The position numbers and the translations under genes are program-made. DNA of 50,367 nucleotides, from positions 1 to 50,367 of the forward strand of contig NZ_JAFRKB010000053.1 in NCBI RefSeq assembly GCF_017431965.1, written 5' to 3'. The notes below the pieces were generated by a model. That model did no database searches and was not told the origin of the DNA. It was given only the letters and a program-made list of their open reading frames with translations. Position 1 is the first letter of the stretch. Every line of letters begins with the position of its first letter. Below, one piece after another: positions 43,701-50,367 of this stretch. The DNA comes from Methanobrevibacter sp. GTDB taxonomy: Archaea; Methanobacteriota; Methanobacteria; Methanobacteriales; Methanobacteriaceae.

Positions 43701-45552
43701 AAACCGCCGGAAGAATTATGAAATGAAGAGGACAGTCCTCAAGAGCCTTTATGAACAGTAAAAAGTCCTCCCTTTCCTGTTCATTGAAAATTCTGGTAGA
43801 ATTACCAAAATACAATGCCCAGAATATCCAATATACTCCTACAAAACTAAAGCTTGAATAACACCCAATTGTGTCACAATCCCCCTGAGAGAAAATAATA
43901 TGAGTATGAACATTGGCCATTCCACACAGCTGCTTGTTTGGAACCATTACACCTTTAGGAAGTCCTGTTGTACCTGAGGTAAACATGATAGCAAATAAAT
44001 CATCAGCACCCCCATTTATTTCCACTTCAACATCCAAATCATATTTCAAATCTTCAATGCATATCTTATTTATATCCAAGTCCAAATCCTGTGCCATCTC
44101 TTTTGTGGTTATTATATGCCTTGCCTGAGAGACATTTATCATCTGCTCAATACGTTTAGCGGGGTATTGTGTATCGATTGGAATTACTGTAGCTCCAATT
44201 TTATTTAAAGCCAAAACCATCTCCGGAAAATGATAATTCCTTTTAAGCATCAGGCCTACAGGAAAACCGAAATCAATACCATAATTATCATGCAAATCAT
44301 GTGCAATTGAATTGGTGGACTTTTCCAATTCACCATATGTTATCTTGTTTATACCGTCATCAATTGCAAGTTTTTCAGGATTATTTTTTGCATTTTCACG
44401 AAACATGTAGGCAAGAGTCTTATCCTTGTCATATTCCTTCCTTTTTCCTTTGCAAAACTTTGATATTAACTGCTTTTCATCATCTGAGAGAATATCTATC
44501 TCTCTGCAAAGTTTATTAGGTGATGAGATAATATTATCAATTAATGATTGGATATTAGCAGCCATATGCTCAATATACACATCCAAAAATAAATCGGTAT
44601 TGTAAATAAGTTCAATATAGTCATCAAATAGGTTTAAAGTCAATGCAGAATTTTTTCCGTTTAAAACATGGATATCCTCAAATCCAGTAAAGTCATGAAT
44701 GTAATAGCCTGTTAAATTTTCATTAATATAATAATCGATGTCGACTTTAGTATGTTCCTCTAAACTGTCAAAAACACATCCAACATCATTTAAATAATCA
44801 GTGAATGATTTTTCCCCATCATATTTGATGTTTAATAATATATTTTTATCAAATGGTCCAATCTGATTTTCATTGCTTGGTTTGATTGTTTTTAAAAGAC
44901 ATCCTCCAGTTCTGTCAATTCTGGACAAATATAATGAAAACAATGCCAATATGAACCTGAATTTAGAAACATCATAATCATTTAAGAAGTTGGAAACCGA
45001 TTCGTTTTCAAGAGGAATTTTTATTTTTCCATAGCTATCTGATTCAATATTGTAATATCTGACATAATTTCCAATATCTGACAGGCAATTATTCCAATAA
45101 GCCAAATCCTTTTCAAAATCAGAGGAGTTCAAATAGTTATCAACATAATCATAATACGGAAGGACAGCATTTTTTAAGGGGTTTTCATCAAATCCATTGA
45201 ATAAATCATGAAATGCATTTATGGAGGAATAATCGAATATTGATGAGTGAATATTTGCCAAAACTGTTAATTTATCGTTATTTTTTAAAACAAGAAATCT
45301 ATATAACGAAACATCAACAATATTTTCAAAAGTAAAATCAAAAAAGGAATCCTTTATTAATCTAATGTTTTCACCAGATTCACCGCTAACATCTTCCATG
45401 ATGTAAATCTTATCATCATCCGTTGAATACGGCCTTAAATTTTCATCAAACCGGATATTTAATCTATTTCCGATTTTATCGAAGATTGCATCCAATTGAT
45501 ATTTATCCAAATAACTGCTATCAAATTCAAATTTAATTTCGTAACCTTCCAT
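37717..45552 (-). CDS. Two-module nonribosomal peptide synthetase, C-A-PCP-C-A-PCP-E-TE
   Basis: 2611 residues. C1 (about 1-365) is degenerate: HHxxxDG reads HSSIFDY (102-108), so the catalytic second His is Ser. A1 (about 370-850): SGTTGLPKG, NAYGSTE, YHTGD, NGKIDK; by eye the Asp that binds an alpha-amino group is Val571. PCP1: LGGNSL, Ser896. C2 (about 940-1360): HHLIFDG intact (1068-1074). A2 (about 1365-1855): SGSTGLPKG, YGPTE, YRTGD, NGKVDR, Asp1560 present; by-eye code D-A-H-F-V-G-I-V-F-K hints at a hydrophobic residue. PCP2: LGGDS, Ser1897. E domain (about 1946-2358): HHLLVDG (2068-2074), EGHGR, TVGWFTNCYP, FNYLGE. TE (about 2362-2611): GLCFGG with Cys2449, Asp2476, His2589. No phosphopantetheinyl transferase gene is in the window. 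NRPS genes are known in Methanobrevibacter ruminantium. Confidence 0.95.
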   Translation of the reverse strand: MEGYEIKFEFDSSYLDKYQLDAIFDKIGNRLNIRFDENLRPYSTDDDKIYIMEDVSGESGENIRLIKDSFFDFTFENIVDVSLYRFLVLKNNDKLTVLANIHSSIFDYSSINAFHDLFNGFDENPLKNAVLPYYDYVDNYLNSSDFEKDLAYWNNCLSDIGNYVRYYNIESDSYGKIKIPLENESVSNFLNDYDVSKFRFILALFSLYLSRIDRTGGCLLKTIKPSNENQIGPFDKNILLNIKYDGEKSFTDYLNDVGCVFDSLEEHTKVDIDYYINENLTGYYIHDFTGFEDIHVLNGKNSALTLNLFDDYIELIYNTDLFLDVYIEHMAANIQSLIDNIISSPNKLCREIDILSDDEKQLISKFCKGKRKEYDKDKTLAYMFRENAKNNPEKLAIDDGINKITYGELEKSTNSIAHDLHDNYGIDFGFPVGLMLKRNYHFPEMVLALNKIGATVIPIDTQYPAKRIEQMINVSQARHIITTKEMAQDLDLDINKICIEDLKYDLDVEVEINGGADDLFAIMFTSGTTGLPKGVMVPNKQLCGMANVHTHIIFSQGDCDTIGCYSSFSFVGVYWIFWALYFGNSTRIFNEQEREDFLLFIKALEDCPLHFIILPAVLIKPILENENIQIDYLISAGSKMNQLASIKTNKTLCNAYGSTEIKATAHVCNLKEGDFSIGKPLDNTWIYILDENSMEVPVGVAGEICISTDNLSLGYINNPEMTRQRYVDNPYADCEDNKILYHTGDVGYYNFDGNIEIIGRNDDQLSVRGFRIESDEILRIMNGYDAISQVCLDVDNENLTAYYTTNDDVDIENVREALKSELPGYMIPSLFVELDSIPLNVNGKIDKFALKSISRETSSSHIDDEILKSVLDSFKKVLNTPSVFLDDDFVSLGGNSLVAMKLQLEMKEKLDVSLSSNQIIELSTPSNIGNFIKFNLNHHIAGEEINYAFDGGCPLSGSQLNIFLDEMVKDVGTAYNNSFMIKFKKEYSSDEFKKAISKLIEVYPIFKSRVVVDEGDLPKCVFDAEIEITEGFLSDIDSFVRPFELDKCLSRFLIVEDDSSNYLCCDFHHLIFDGTSLNIFLEQLNSILNGNETEFVDNGILRQVSFEETISQDYINDAEDFLHGMLASRDEVHDLLPSLDGEESIYTDTFDIDDEHLTSFLKSHLITHNQFFASVFGYALSKFACSTKVLFNIVEDGRGHIDLSDSVGMYAKNLPVLMDCANQDVSSFLEYSSSLINSLMKYDGYPFHHLVNDFDLNSNIVFQYAPDLFYNEFCDKFDYKIEGLTHDAFGDIVFYIFNIDINKMGIKIFHSSRFSDEFVKQFADSFKLILKEMFSVRNLSEISYIKESDLEILDDINHTEHAIGYEDILDAFNDNLSKYPNSKLVSYNDVSYSYAEGAYIADKIAKRLVELGVCPQDNVGFLVERSQLYMFCILAIMSMGGVYVPLDDNLPDERLKFMVKDTGSDVILASDETYERALNLYPNNRIVNISDISSERGILNHLDVVGGELACILYTSGSTGLPKGVEVTRKSSLNISAYYADTYNLSNHDVFGMYASIGFDAGSHAILSTIYAGAALSVVPSDIRLNVFKLNEYYMNQGVTQTFITTQVGKLFMQSIEKTSLNVLVVGGEKLGEFESPENYDLIDIYGPTEAFVFVASCNNSDKMDYSSVGNLVYNTKAYILDEELRRIPVGAIGELYLAGHQISRGYINNVEKNIESFVDNPFDGSDDYNVMYRTGDMAKVLRDGSFAIMGRRDNQVKIRGNRVELSELEVIIREIDYVDDVTVQTVKNGFNNELVVYVVPSRPVINLKESVQDYVSSKKPQYMVPSHVISLDKIPLNINGKVDRKRLPQINIESDRDYEAPQSYFEHAIANGFSEVLGISRPIGRNEEFSSLGGDSISVMMLIVKLRESNININVKDVLDNQSVKRIAENAQFKLSINKVSQDAFEGFVDTTPIVQHFFDSNFKNPSYFNQALFFESSQKIDENILKKAMLTVLNHHDLLRAKVKDEKLFVRPINDEEYFTIEKCDSTDYRSESIRINSEINIFDGPLIKLAIFCENGVDYLLIVIHHLLVDGVSWRIIVEDLNLAYAQLLNNKEIKLPNKTSSYQDYALAINRYRSDEELLKEKPYWTDTLDSMMKIKHTEINSDIRKREKLLLRFSKDKSSLLLNNAPKNYNSSINGIFLSAVLKAWNSVMGDDKLSVRMEGHGRHDFDEDILIDRTVGWFTNCYPVVLESGCSEITQIIDDVSEILDRIPQDGFGYPPLMGIETKELPLFTFNYLGEMNKLKTGEMFVAKYNPHMEEIIAVENNYGTDIAMNGYSLSRETHFNLEYDCERFTREDMRDFANEFLKTLDEIATSCDENDYKDDIKIFSNHPDKKNLFFIHSANYGSEFFYYIAEQLKDDYSFSVIEPYNINHKENPLTSIDEFASKYIKIIKSIQPEGPYYIGGLCFGGAIALEIAQQLKQQNEKVEKLIIFDAHYIEDEQLQELVIQDQILYARKYQKEGALTPKDEDMEYMVFHANLSVKIWLSYKLKFYDGETIYFRGNRRPEGELSETAAKLFDYVFSKKAGGFEDYFDEDKFSVVGVPAEHNNMFSTEALKIIVPEIKKFTGD

Positions 45553-45795
45553 AAAAATGCCCCATCAAGCAATAAACAAAAATTTATTCAATATTTGATA
45601 TATTAAAATTAAGATATAAACATTTCCAACTCAACAACATACTTACAATCAAATGCCCATTTTTCAATCCCCTGAATCATACAATAACTTACCCAAACAA
45701 TCTAAACATTACATGATTGCCCTGGATTGAAACTATAATTATTTAAAAGACAATGACAATAGATAATATTAAATTATTTAAAAGAATGTGTTTTT
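45553..45795. promoter_or_regulatory. Divergent promoter region of NRPS and exporter with a 13-bp direct repeat
   Basis: This 243-bp region must hold both promoters. For the NRPS, a TATA-like AATATATC lies near 45600 on the minus strand, about 50 bp before the ATG. On the exporter side ATTATTTAAAAGA occurs exactly twice, at 45738-45750 and 45773-45785, 35 bp apart, the second copy ending 10 bp before the exporter ATG. The repeats could be TATA elements or a regulator's tandem sites. Confidence 0.4.
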
Positions 45796-47169
45796 ATGGA
45801 AAAGCTAGAAAAATATATCTTATTGGTCTCTTTTATCACATCATTTTCCACATTATTCCTGCTAAATGCTACTGCACTTGCAATGCCCAGCATAGGTAAT
45901 GAATATATGATGAACAACGTAACCCAGAATTGGGCTTTGACAATGGTATCTATCTTTATTTCTGCATCTACTATTCCAGCAGGTCAGATTTGCAGTAAAT
46001 ACGGATGTAAAAAGGTATTCGTTATTGGATGTTTAATATTCCTTGTTGGTTTAATCATTTCCTGCATTTCCATTTCTCCGGAGATGTTTGTATTATCCAG
46101 AGCAATACAGGGTATTGGTTATGCTTTATATCTTGTTGCTGAAACAGCCATTATTGTCTTGGCAATCGATAAGAAAAATCGTGGAAAATCATTGGGTATG
46201 GTTATTGTAGGTTCCTACCTCGGATGCATCACATCACCATTGCTTGGAGGCTATTTGATTAATAACTTCGGATGGAGATCAGTATTTTATATGATAATCC
46301 CATTAGTGATATTCTGTGGTGCAGTAACACTTTTAAAAGTTAAAAAAGAGTGGATTACCAATAAAGATGACAAAATGGATATTGTTGGCGGTTCACTATA
46401 TGTAATTGGAATAATCTTATTTGTATATGGATTTTCCGATTTGCTTTCAATAACTGGAGGAATATCCGCCATATTAGGTATTGTAATCCTCATAATTTTC
46501 GGAATATATGAATACAGAATAAAGCTTCCAGTATTCAAAATCAAGTTATTTAAAAATAAGATATTTGCCGCATACAATCTAACCGGATTCTTCTGCTTTT
46601 TTGCAATTGCAGTGTTTGACGTGATATTCAACTATTATTTCCAGTATGCAAAAGGATGGGATCCTCAACTTACAGGACTTATACTTATTGTTCCACCAAT
46701 CATATTGGCAATAATTTCACCTAACTCCGGAAGGCTTTCAGATAAGATCCATCCACAGAAACTTTCCACAATAGGATTGGGAGTAATATTGGTTCCGCTT
46801 ATTGGCTTGATTTTTTTAGACGTGACTACTTCAGTATATGCAGTCATAATCGCAATGGCTCTGATTGCTGTGGGAACAGGATTGTTCTCCGTTCCAAATA
46901 CAAATGCTGTTATGAGTTCTGTTCCTGAAGAACATGCACCTTACGCATCCGCAACACAAATTACATTAAGGTCTTGCGGACAGACAATGAGTTTGAGTCT
47001 TTTGACTCTCATATGTGCATTTGTCATGGGCACTTTACCTCTATCCAGAGAATATGCCGGACTATTTGTTGATTCCTTAAATATTATTGCCATTATTTGT
47101 ACTGTTTTATGTATTATAGCAATCGCATTTTCAATATGGGGAATTAAGTTATCAACACACAACAGTTAA
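45796..47169 (+). CDS. MFS transporter (DHA2/EmrB-like drug exporter), probable exporter of the NRPS product
   Basis: 457 residues and about 14 transmembrane segments. After the first helix the segment MPSIGNEYMMNNVTQNWALT and the loop AGQICSKYGCKKVFVIG match drug:H+ antiporters of the 14-span group; RAIQGIGYAL and GSYLGCITSPLLGGYL correspond to motifs in helices 4 and 5. It is transcribed divergently from the NRPS gene across 243 bp. NRPS clusters often carry such an exporter, so export and self-protection is the favoured role. No Shine-Dalgarno sequence is evident. A hairpin and T-run follow its stop. Confidence 0.85.
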   Translation: MEKLEKYILLVSFITSFSTLFLLNATALAMPSIGNEYMMNNVTQNWALTMVSIFISASTIPAGQICSKYGCKKVFVIGCLIFLVGLIISCISISPEMFVLSRAIQGIGYALYLVAETAIIVLAIDKKNRGKSLGMVIVGSYLGCITSPLLGGYLINNFGWRSVFYMIIPLVIFCGAVTLLKVKKEWITNKDDKMDIVGGSLYVIGIILFVYGFSDLLSITGGISAILGIVILIIFGIYEYRIKLPVFKIKLFKNKIFAAYNLTGFFCFFAIAVFDVIFNYYFQYAKGWDPQLTGLILIVPPIILAIISPNSGRLSDKIHPQKLSTIGLGVILVPLIGLIFLDVTTSVYAVIIAMALIAVGTGLFSVPNTNAVMSSVPEEHAPYASATQITLRSCGQTMSLSLLTLICAFVMGTLPLSREYAGLFVDSLNIIAIICTVLCIIAIAFSIWGIKLSTHNS

Positions 47170-47171
47170 AT

Positions 47172-47204
47172 AGGGTTTTAAAAACCCTTTAAACTATTTT
47201 TTTA
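47172..47204 (+). terminator. Terminator between exporter and ATP-grasp genes
   Basis: AGGGTTTT (47172-47179) and AAAACCCT (47181-47188) form a stem just past the exporter stop codon, followed by TTAAACTATTTTTTTATT on the plus strand. It overlaps the end of the convergent ATP-grasp gene (stop at 47194). The AACTATTTTT tail also follows the hairpins of the 57-bp repeat family. Confidence 0.6.
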
Positions 47205-48468
47205 TTTCCAATATTTTATCGAATTCCTCTTTTTCAATTCTTTTTATTGTATTCAAATCATCCAACAGTTTGTTTCTGTCCTTATTTACCAAATGAATTA
47301 TGCCCCCAATTGTGGACAAATCTACAGTTTTTGGATAAATTCTATTCTCACCAAGAGGTATGGTGGATATGACAGATTCCAAATCATTAAAAACAGTATC
47401 TAAATTTGATTTGATTACAAAACATTCCTCAGGTACAATCAAATCCTTTCCCATATACATCTGGTCAATAATTACGGGCTTATCTATTTTTTCAAAGAAT
47501 GCATCACAACCCAAATATGCTTCAAGAGCCGCACCTGCATGATGTTCGCCCCAAATTTTATCTTCAACGAAATATAACTGTACACGGCCGTTTACCCTGC
47601 AGTTTACTTCCATAAGGACAGGGCCTTTATCATCAACCTTATATTCTATATGAACTGCTCCATATTCAATTCCTATGGCTGATATTACCTTTTTGTGATA
47701 CTCTATGATTTTTTTAAAATCAGAATCATTCTCATCAACCGCCAATGCATGGTCATATATAGGAGCTCCTCCTTCAGATTTAATTTTATCGTATCGATAT
47801 CCTGCAACAATCCTGTTTACACCGTTGCATGAAACCGAATCAAGAGCATACTCCCTGCCGCCGATGTATTCCTGAATAATAATTTCATCATCATCTGAAG
47901 ACATTTCCTCATTAAGCTTTATCGCATCCCTTATCTCATCATCATTTCTGCAAATACAAACGCCGACTGAAGCCCTTCCGATGCTGGGCTTTATAACAAC
48001 TTGAGAAGAACCAATTTCAGACATGAATTCCTTAGCTTCTTCAAAAGATTTAATTGGTCTGCTTCTGATATATCTTAAGTTTGCATTTTTAAGAGACTCC
48101 TGCATACACCTTTTACTCATCATCTTGTCTAGAAGATTCGGATTATTGCCCGGCAATCCCAACTCATAAGACATTTTGTTTGCCCAGGGAATACCCAAAT
48201 CAGATGCAGGAATTATCAATAGAGGATTAAGTTCCCTTATCATTTCTAATGTTTTTTCATAGCTTTCATCAGCCATAAGTATATCTGGGAACTCATCACA
48301 AACCAAAGAGTAGTTGAAATCATGCAAAAATCTTTGATGGTCCCTTTCTTCCTCATCTTCATGATACAGCTCTACACATACCGGATTATATCCCATCTCC
48401 ATTATATCATGAATGTAATTGACACCTGAAGAAATCGCTTCTATTACTACTATATTTTCCTTTTTCAT
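47194..48468 (-). CDS. ATP-grasp ligase (amino acid / carboxylate-amine ligase type)
   Basis: The 424-residue protein has the ATP-grasp fold: an N-terminal Rossmann-like preATP domain (MKKENIVVIEAISSGVNYIH), VVIKPSIGRASVGV near 157 (phosphate-binding loop), EIIIQEYIGGREYALD near 195 and GPVLMEVNCRVNGR near 275 (Mg2+-binding Glu and Asn). The EYIGGREYALDSV segment is typical of BacD/YwfE-like L-amino acid ligases, which join two amino acids through an acyl phosphate. Next to an NRPS it could make a dipeptide or ligate an amino acid to the product; a housekeeping role is possible. It is convergent with the exporter. Substrates are not predictable. Confidence 0.8.
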   Translation of the reverse strand: MKKENIVVIEAISSGVNYIHDIMEMGYNPVCVELYHEDEEERDHQRFLHDFNYSLVCDEFPDILMADESYEKTLEMIRELNPLLIIPASDLGIPWANKMSYELGLPGNNPNLLDKMMSKRCMQESLKNANLRYIRSRPIKSFEEAKEFMSEIGSSQVVIKPSIGRASVGVCICRNDDEIRDAIKLNEEMSSDDDEIIIQEYIGGREYALDSVSCNGVNRIVAGYRYDKIKSEGGAPIYDHALAVDENDSDFKKIIEYHKKVISAIGIEYGAVHIEYKVDDKGPVLMEVNCRVNGRVQLYFVEDKIWGEHHAGAALEAYLGCDAFFEKIDKPVIIDQMYMGKDLIVPEECFVIKSNLDTVFNDLESVISTIPLGENRIYPKTVDLSTIGGIIHLVNKDRNKLLDDLNTIKRIEKEEFDKILEIKK

Positions 48469-48571
48469 TTTATTACATCCAGAAACTTACTTTAAAAGTT
48501 ATTATCATGATAAATTGATTAACTTGTGTTAATATATAAAATAAAAATAAATAAATTTAACTGCCTTTAGC

Positions 48572-49381
48572 TCAATAATGCCCAAGGCATTTCAATTTTT
48601 CGGCCGCTACTTTTGAAGCAAACCGCCCCGATTTTTCAATAGAGGTATCTATTATCCTTTTAGAGATATAAGCTGCCATGTAGGTGTCTCCGCAACCTGT
48701 TGTGTCAACTACATCATCACACTTTACAGCATCAATTTTGACTTCACCATCTGAAACAATCCTAGACCCATGACTTCCATTGGTTATGACCATCTCATCT
48801 ACATCAAAGCCATCGCCAATGATGCTTTTTTCAAACTCATCCAAAAATATTGAATTAACGCCTTCCAATATTTGACTTAACTTATCAAAGTATGTTAATT
48901 TTAACTCATGCATTCCATTTACTTCAACATCAGGAACTCTAAGAAATCCCTGTATAGAAATGAAGATCGGAACATCAAAACTTTTCAAATAATCAATTGT
49001 CTCAAAGGGAAAATCATATCTGTTGAGCGGATTTAAAACAAAGCCGTCAATTTCATCAGGCAAAATATTTTCCAAGTCGCTTTTTAAAATTGGAATGTCT
49101 GCAAAATTACTTGATTGCTTGCGTATGTCTCGATTGTCTTCAAACGGATATCTGTTTTCAAAATAATGAGTATCATCCTTTAAAACTACTTTCACCTTAT
49201 CCGAATTTGGAAAATCATTAACCAATTCAGAATCAGAACAGTTTACTATAGCCAAATAATCTTTATAAAACTTTTCAAAAACAAATGATTGATAATAGGT
49301 TGCCCCACCTACTTTTTGATACTTTTGCTCGCCAATGATTACCAAATCCTTTGTAACCGGTCCGATAACAACCAATGTCAT
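48572..49381 (-). CDS. PfkB-family carbohydrate kinase
   Basis: The 269-residue protein has the ribokinase-like fold: MTLVVIGPVTKDLVIIG and KVGGATYYQSFVF at the N-terminus (substrate side), VITNGSHGSRI near 200, and the catalytic signature DTTGCGDTYMAAYIS near 230, whose Asp is the base and whose glycine-rich loop forms the anion hole. It is shorter than ribokinase and could phosphorylate a sugar, nucleoside or inositol-like substrate. It starts 18 bp after the CDF gene, so the two may be cotranscribed; no functional link is evident. Confidence 0.85.
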   Translation of the reverse strand: MTLVVIGPVTKDLVIIGEQKYQKVGGATYYQSFVFEKFYKDYLAIVNCSDSELVNDFPNSDKVKVVLKDDTHYFENRYPFEDNRDIRKQSSNFADIPILKSDLENILPDEIDGFVLNPLNRYDFPFETIDYLKSFDVPIFISIQGFLRVPDVEVNGMHELKLTYFDKLSQILEGVNSIFLDEFEKSIIGDGFDVDEMVITNGSHGSRIVSDGEVKIDAVKCDDVVDTTGCGDTYMAAYISKRIIDTSIEKSGRFASKVAAEKLKCLGHY

Positions 49382-49399
49382 AATTTCCCCATTTAAATT

Positions 49400-50269
49400 T
49401 CAGTCAAACTCGATTGTAATGTCAACAACATGATATTTGTTTGAAATGCTATAAATCTCTTTTTTAATTTCGTCAACATTTTTTCCAAAATCAACATTTA
49501 CCTTCAATGTCATTACAGAGTCAATTCCATCGAGTGACCATATGTGAAAATCATCGATAGCATTTACACCCTCAATTGCCAAAATTTGTGTTTTGAAATC
49601 ATCAACATCAAAATAATTTGGTGTCTTTTGAAGCAAAACTTCAATAGACTTATATAAATTCCTTCCCAAGTTGAATATCAGCCATAATGCAATACCAATT
49701 GATACGAAAGGATCCAAGTATTGCGCACCATCCCAAAACATCAAAACCAAGCTTAATACCAATATTGCTATCCATTCAAAGACATCACCTAGTTGATGAA
49801 TTAAAATTGCCTTTTCGTTGAAAGTTTCACCACCATGAAGACGATGAACAGAAATTGACTTGAAAATAATCCCAACAATTGCAACAATCAACATTCCACC
49901 TGCATCAACACCTTCGGGGGCAAATAATCTCGGAATGGCTTCTTTAATAATTATTAATGCAATAATGATTACAAAAATGGAAATGATAACTGCTCCGAGG
50001 ATGGAAAATCTCTGATACCCATAGGAATATTTATCACTGGAGTCTTTTTGAGCTACCTTTTCCAATGCCCAGGCCAGAGCTATTGAAATGGTATCCGACA
50101 GGTCATGGATACAATCGGCAAGTATTGCCATACTGTTTGTTGCAAGACCTCCAATTATGACCAATATGTTAAAAGTTAAATTCATGAAAAAAACAAATGC
50201 TAAGTTTTCCCCTGCTTTCTTGTGATGATGATGAGTATCTTTATGGAATGATGCGACTCTTTTACCCAT
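49400..50269 (-). CDS. Cation diffusion facilitator (zinc/cadmium/cobalt exporter)
   Basis: 289 residues with six transmembrane segments and a C-terminal cytoplasmic domain. The N-terminus has a His-rich segment (SFHKDTHHHHKKAGEN, residues 7-22), as in CzcD-type proteins. The metal site is visible as ADCIHDLSD in helix 2 (near 50) and HQLGDVFEW in helix 5 (near 155), both with HxxxD. It exchanges Zn2+ or similar metal ions for protons. A palindrome lies about 55-80 bp upstream and may be a metal-sensor operator. Likely operon with the PfkB gene. Confidence 0.9.
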   Translation of the reverse strand: MGKRVASFHKDTHHHHKKAGENLAFVFFMNLTFNILVIIGGLATNSMAILADCIHDLSDTISIALAWALEKVAQKDSSDKYSYGYQRFSILGAVIISIFVIIIALIIIKEAIPRLFAPEGVDAGGMLIVAIVGIIFKSISVHRLHGGETFNEKAILIHQLGDVFEWIAILVLSLVLMFWDGAQYLDPFVSIGIALWLIFNLGRNLYKSIEVLLQKTPNYFDVDDFKTQILAIEGVNAIDDFHIWSLDGIDSVMTLKVNVDFGKNVDEIKKEIYSISNKYHVVDITIEFD

Positions 50270-50322
50270 AGTAATATATTATTAATGTTTTTTGTTAAAA
50301 ATAGTTTTTTATCCAGATAAAT

Positions 50323-50350
50323 TTTGTTCGTAAATATTGAAACGAACAAA
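50323..50350. promoter_or_regulatory. Inverted repeat upstream of the CDF gene (candidate metal-responsive operator)
   Basis: TTTGTTCGT (50323-50331) and ACGAACAAA (50342-50350) form a perfect 9-bp inverted repeat with a 10-bp spacer, 54-81 bp upstream of the transporter's start. Spacing of about two turns suits a dimeric repressor. On the plus strand it is followed by TTTTTTATT, so termination of an unseen plus-strand transcript, from a promoter between here and the CDF gene, is a less likely alternative. Confidence 0.45.
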
Positions 50351-50367
50351 TTTTTTATTAAAAAAAA

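Overview
The window is archaeal and almost certainly from a Methanobrevibacter-like hydrogenotrophic methanogen (Methanobacteriaceae). The evidence is the gene set: beta-RFAP synthase (methanopterin), a CfbC-type NifH homologue (coenzyme F430), component A2 of the methyl-coenzyme M reductase activation system, and a geranylgeranyl reductase paired with a ferredoxin (ether lipids). The DNA is AT-rich, genes carry GGTG/GGAG ribosome binding sites, and many intergenic regions hold TATA-like boxes. Most genes lie on the minus strand in short, tightly packed operons.

Layout. 1-1139: the end of a phenylacetate-CoA-ligase-like gene plus an ACT-domain gene (+). 1313-4661: beta-RFAP synthase, an M14-like metallopeptidase, ferritin, and a divergent Nudix hydrolase. 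4689-7496: a minus-strand operon of nitroreductase, PatB/MalY-type aminotransferase and a beta-helix repeat protein without a signal peptide. 7555-8037: a DUF308/HdeD-like membrane protein. 8038-8903: an 866-bp region without a large gene but full of structure: two perfect 57-bp direct repeats, about 300 nt of nested inverted repeats, and a 37-codon ORF behind an extended Shine-Dalgarno sequence. 8904-16349: a putative regulator with a GTATAC operator array, an Fe-S flavoprotein, a DAACS symporter, seryl-tRNA synthetase, an ArsC-like protein, a HAD phosphatase and an MFS transporter. 16384-24170: two housekeeping operons (purF, U32 protein, cfbC, ogt, YgjV-like; and ferredoxin, geranylgeranyl reductase, galE, unknown). 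24283-29187: UspA-like, component A2, two small unknown proteins, uvrC. 29200-36390: a 2396-aa DUF4011/superfamily I helicase/nuclease/DUF3320 protein with a roughly 700-residue acidic repeat insertion, directly upstream of uvrC. 36809-48468: a nonribosomal peptide locus made of a SAM methyltransferase, a 2611-aa NRPS, an MFS exporter and an ATP-grasp ligase. 48572-50269: a PfkB kinase and a CDF metal transporter.

The strongest candidates for new biology are: (1) the NRPS locus. Its synthetase reads C(degenerate)-A-PCP-C-A-PCP-E-TE, the thioesterase nucleophile is Cys instead of Ser, and the first adenylation domain appears to lack the Asp that holds an alpha-amino group. (2) The giant helicase, whose nuclease domain has a substituted acidic residue and whose acidic repeats are unusual. 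(3) The structured, repeat-flanked region 8202-8907. All assignments were made by reading motifs by eye; no database search or folding program was run.
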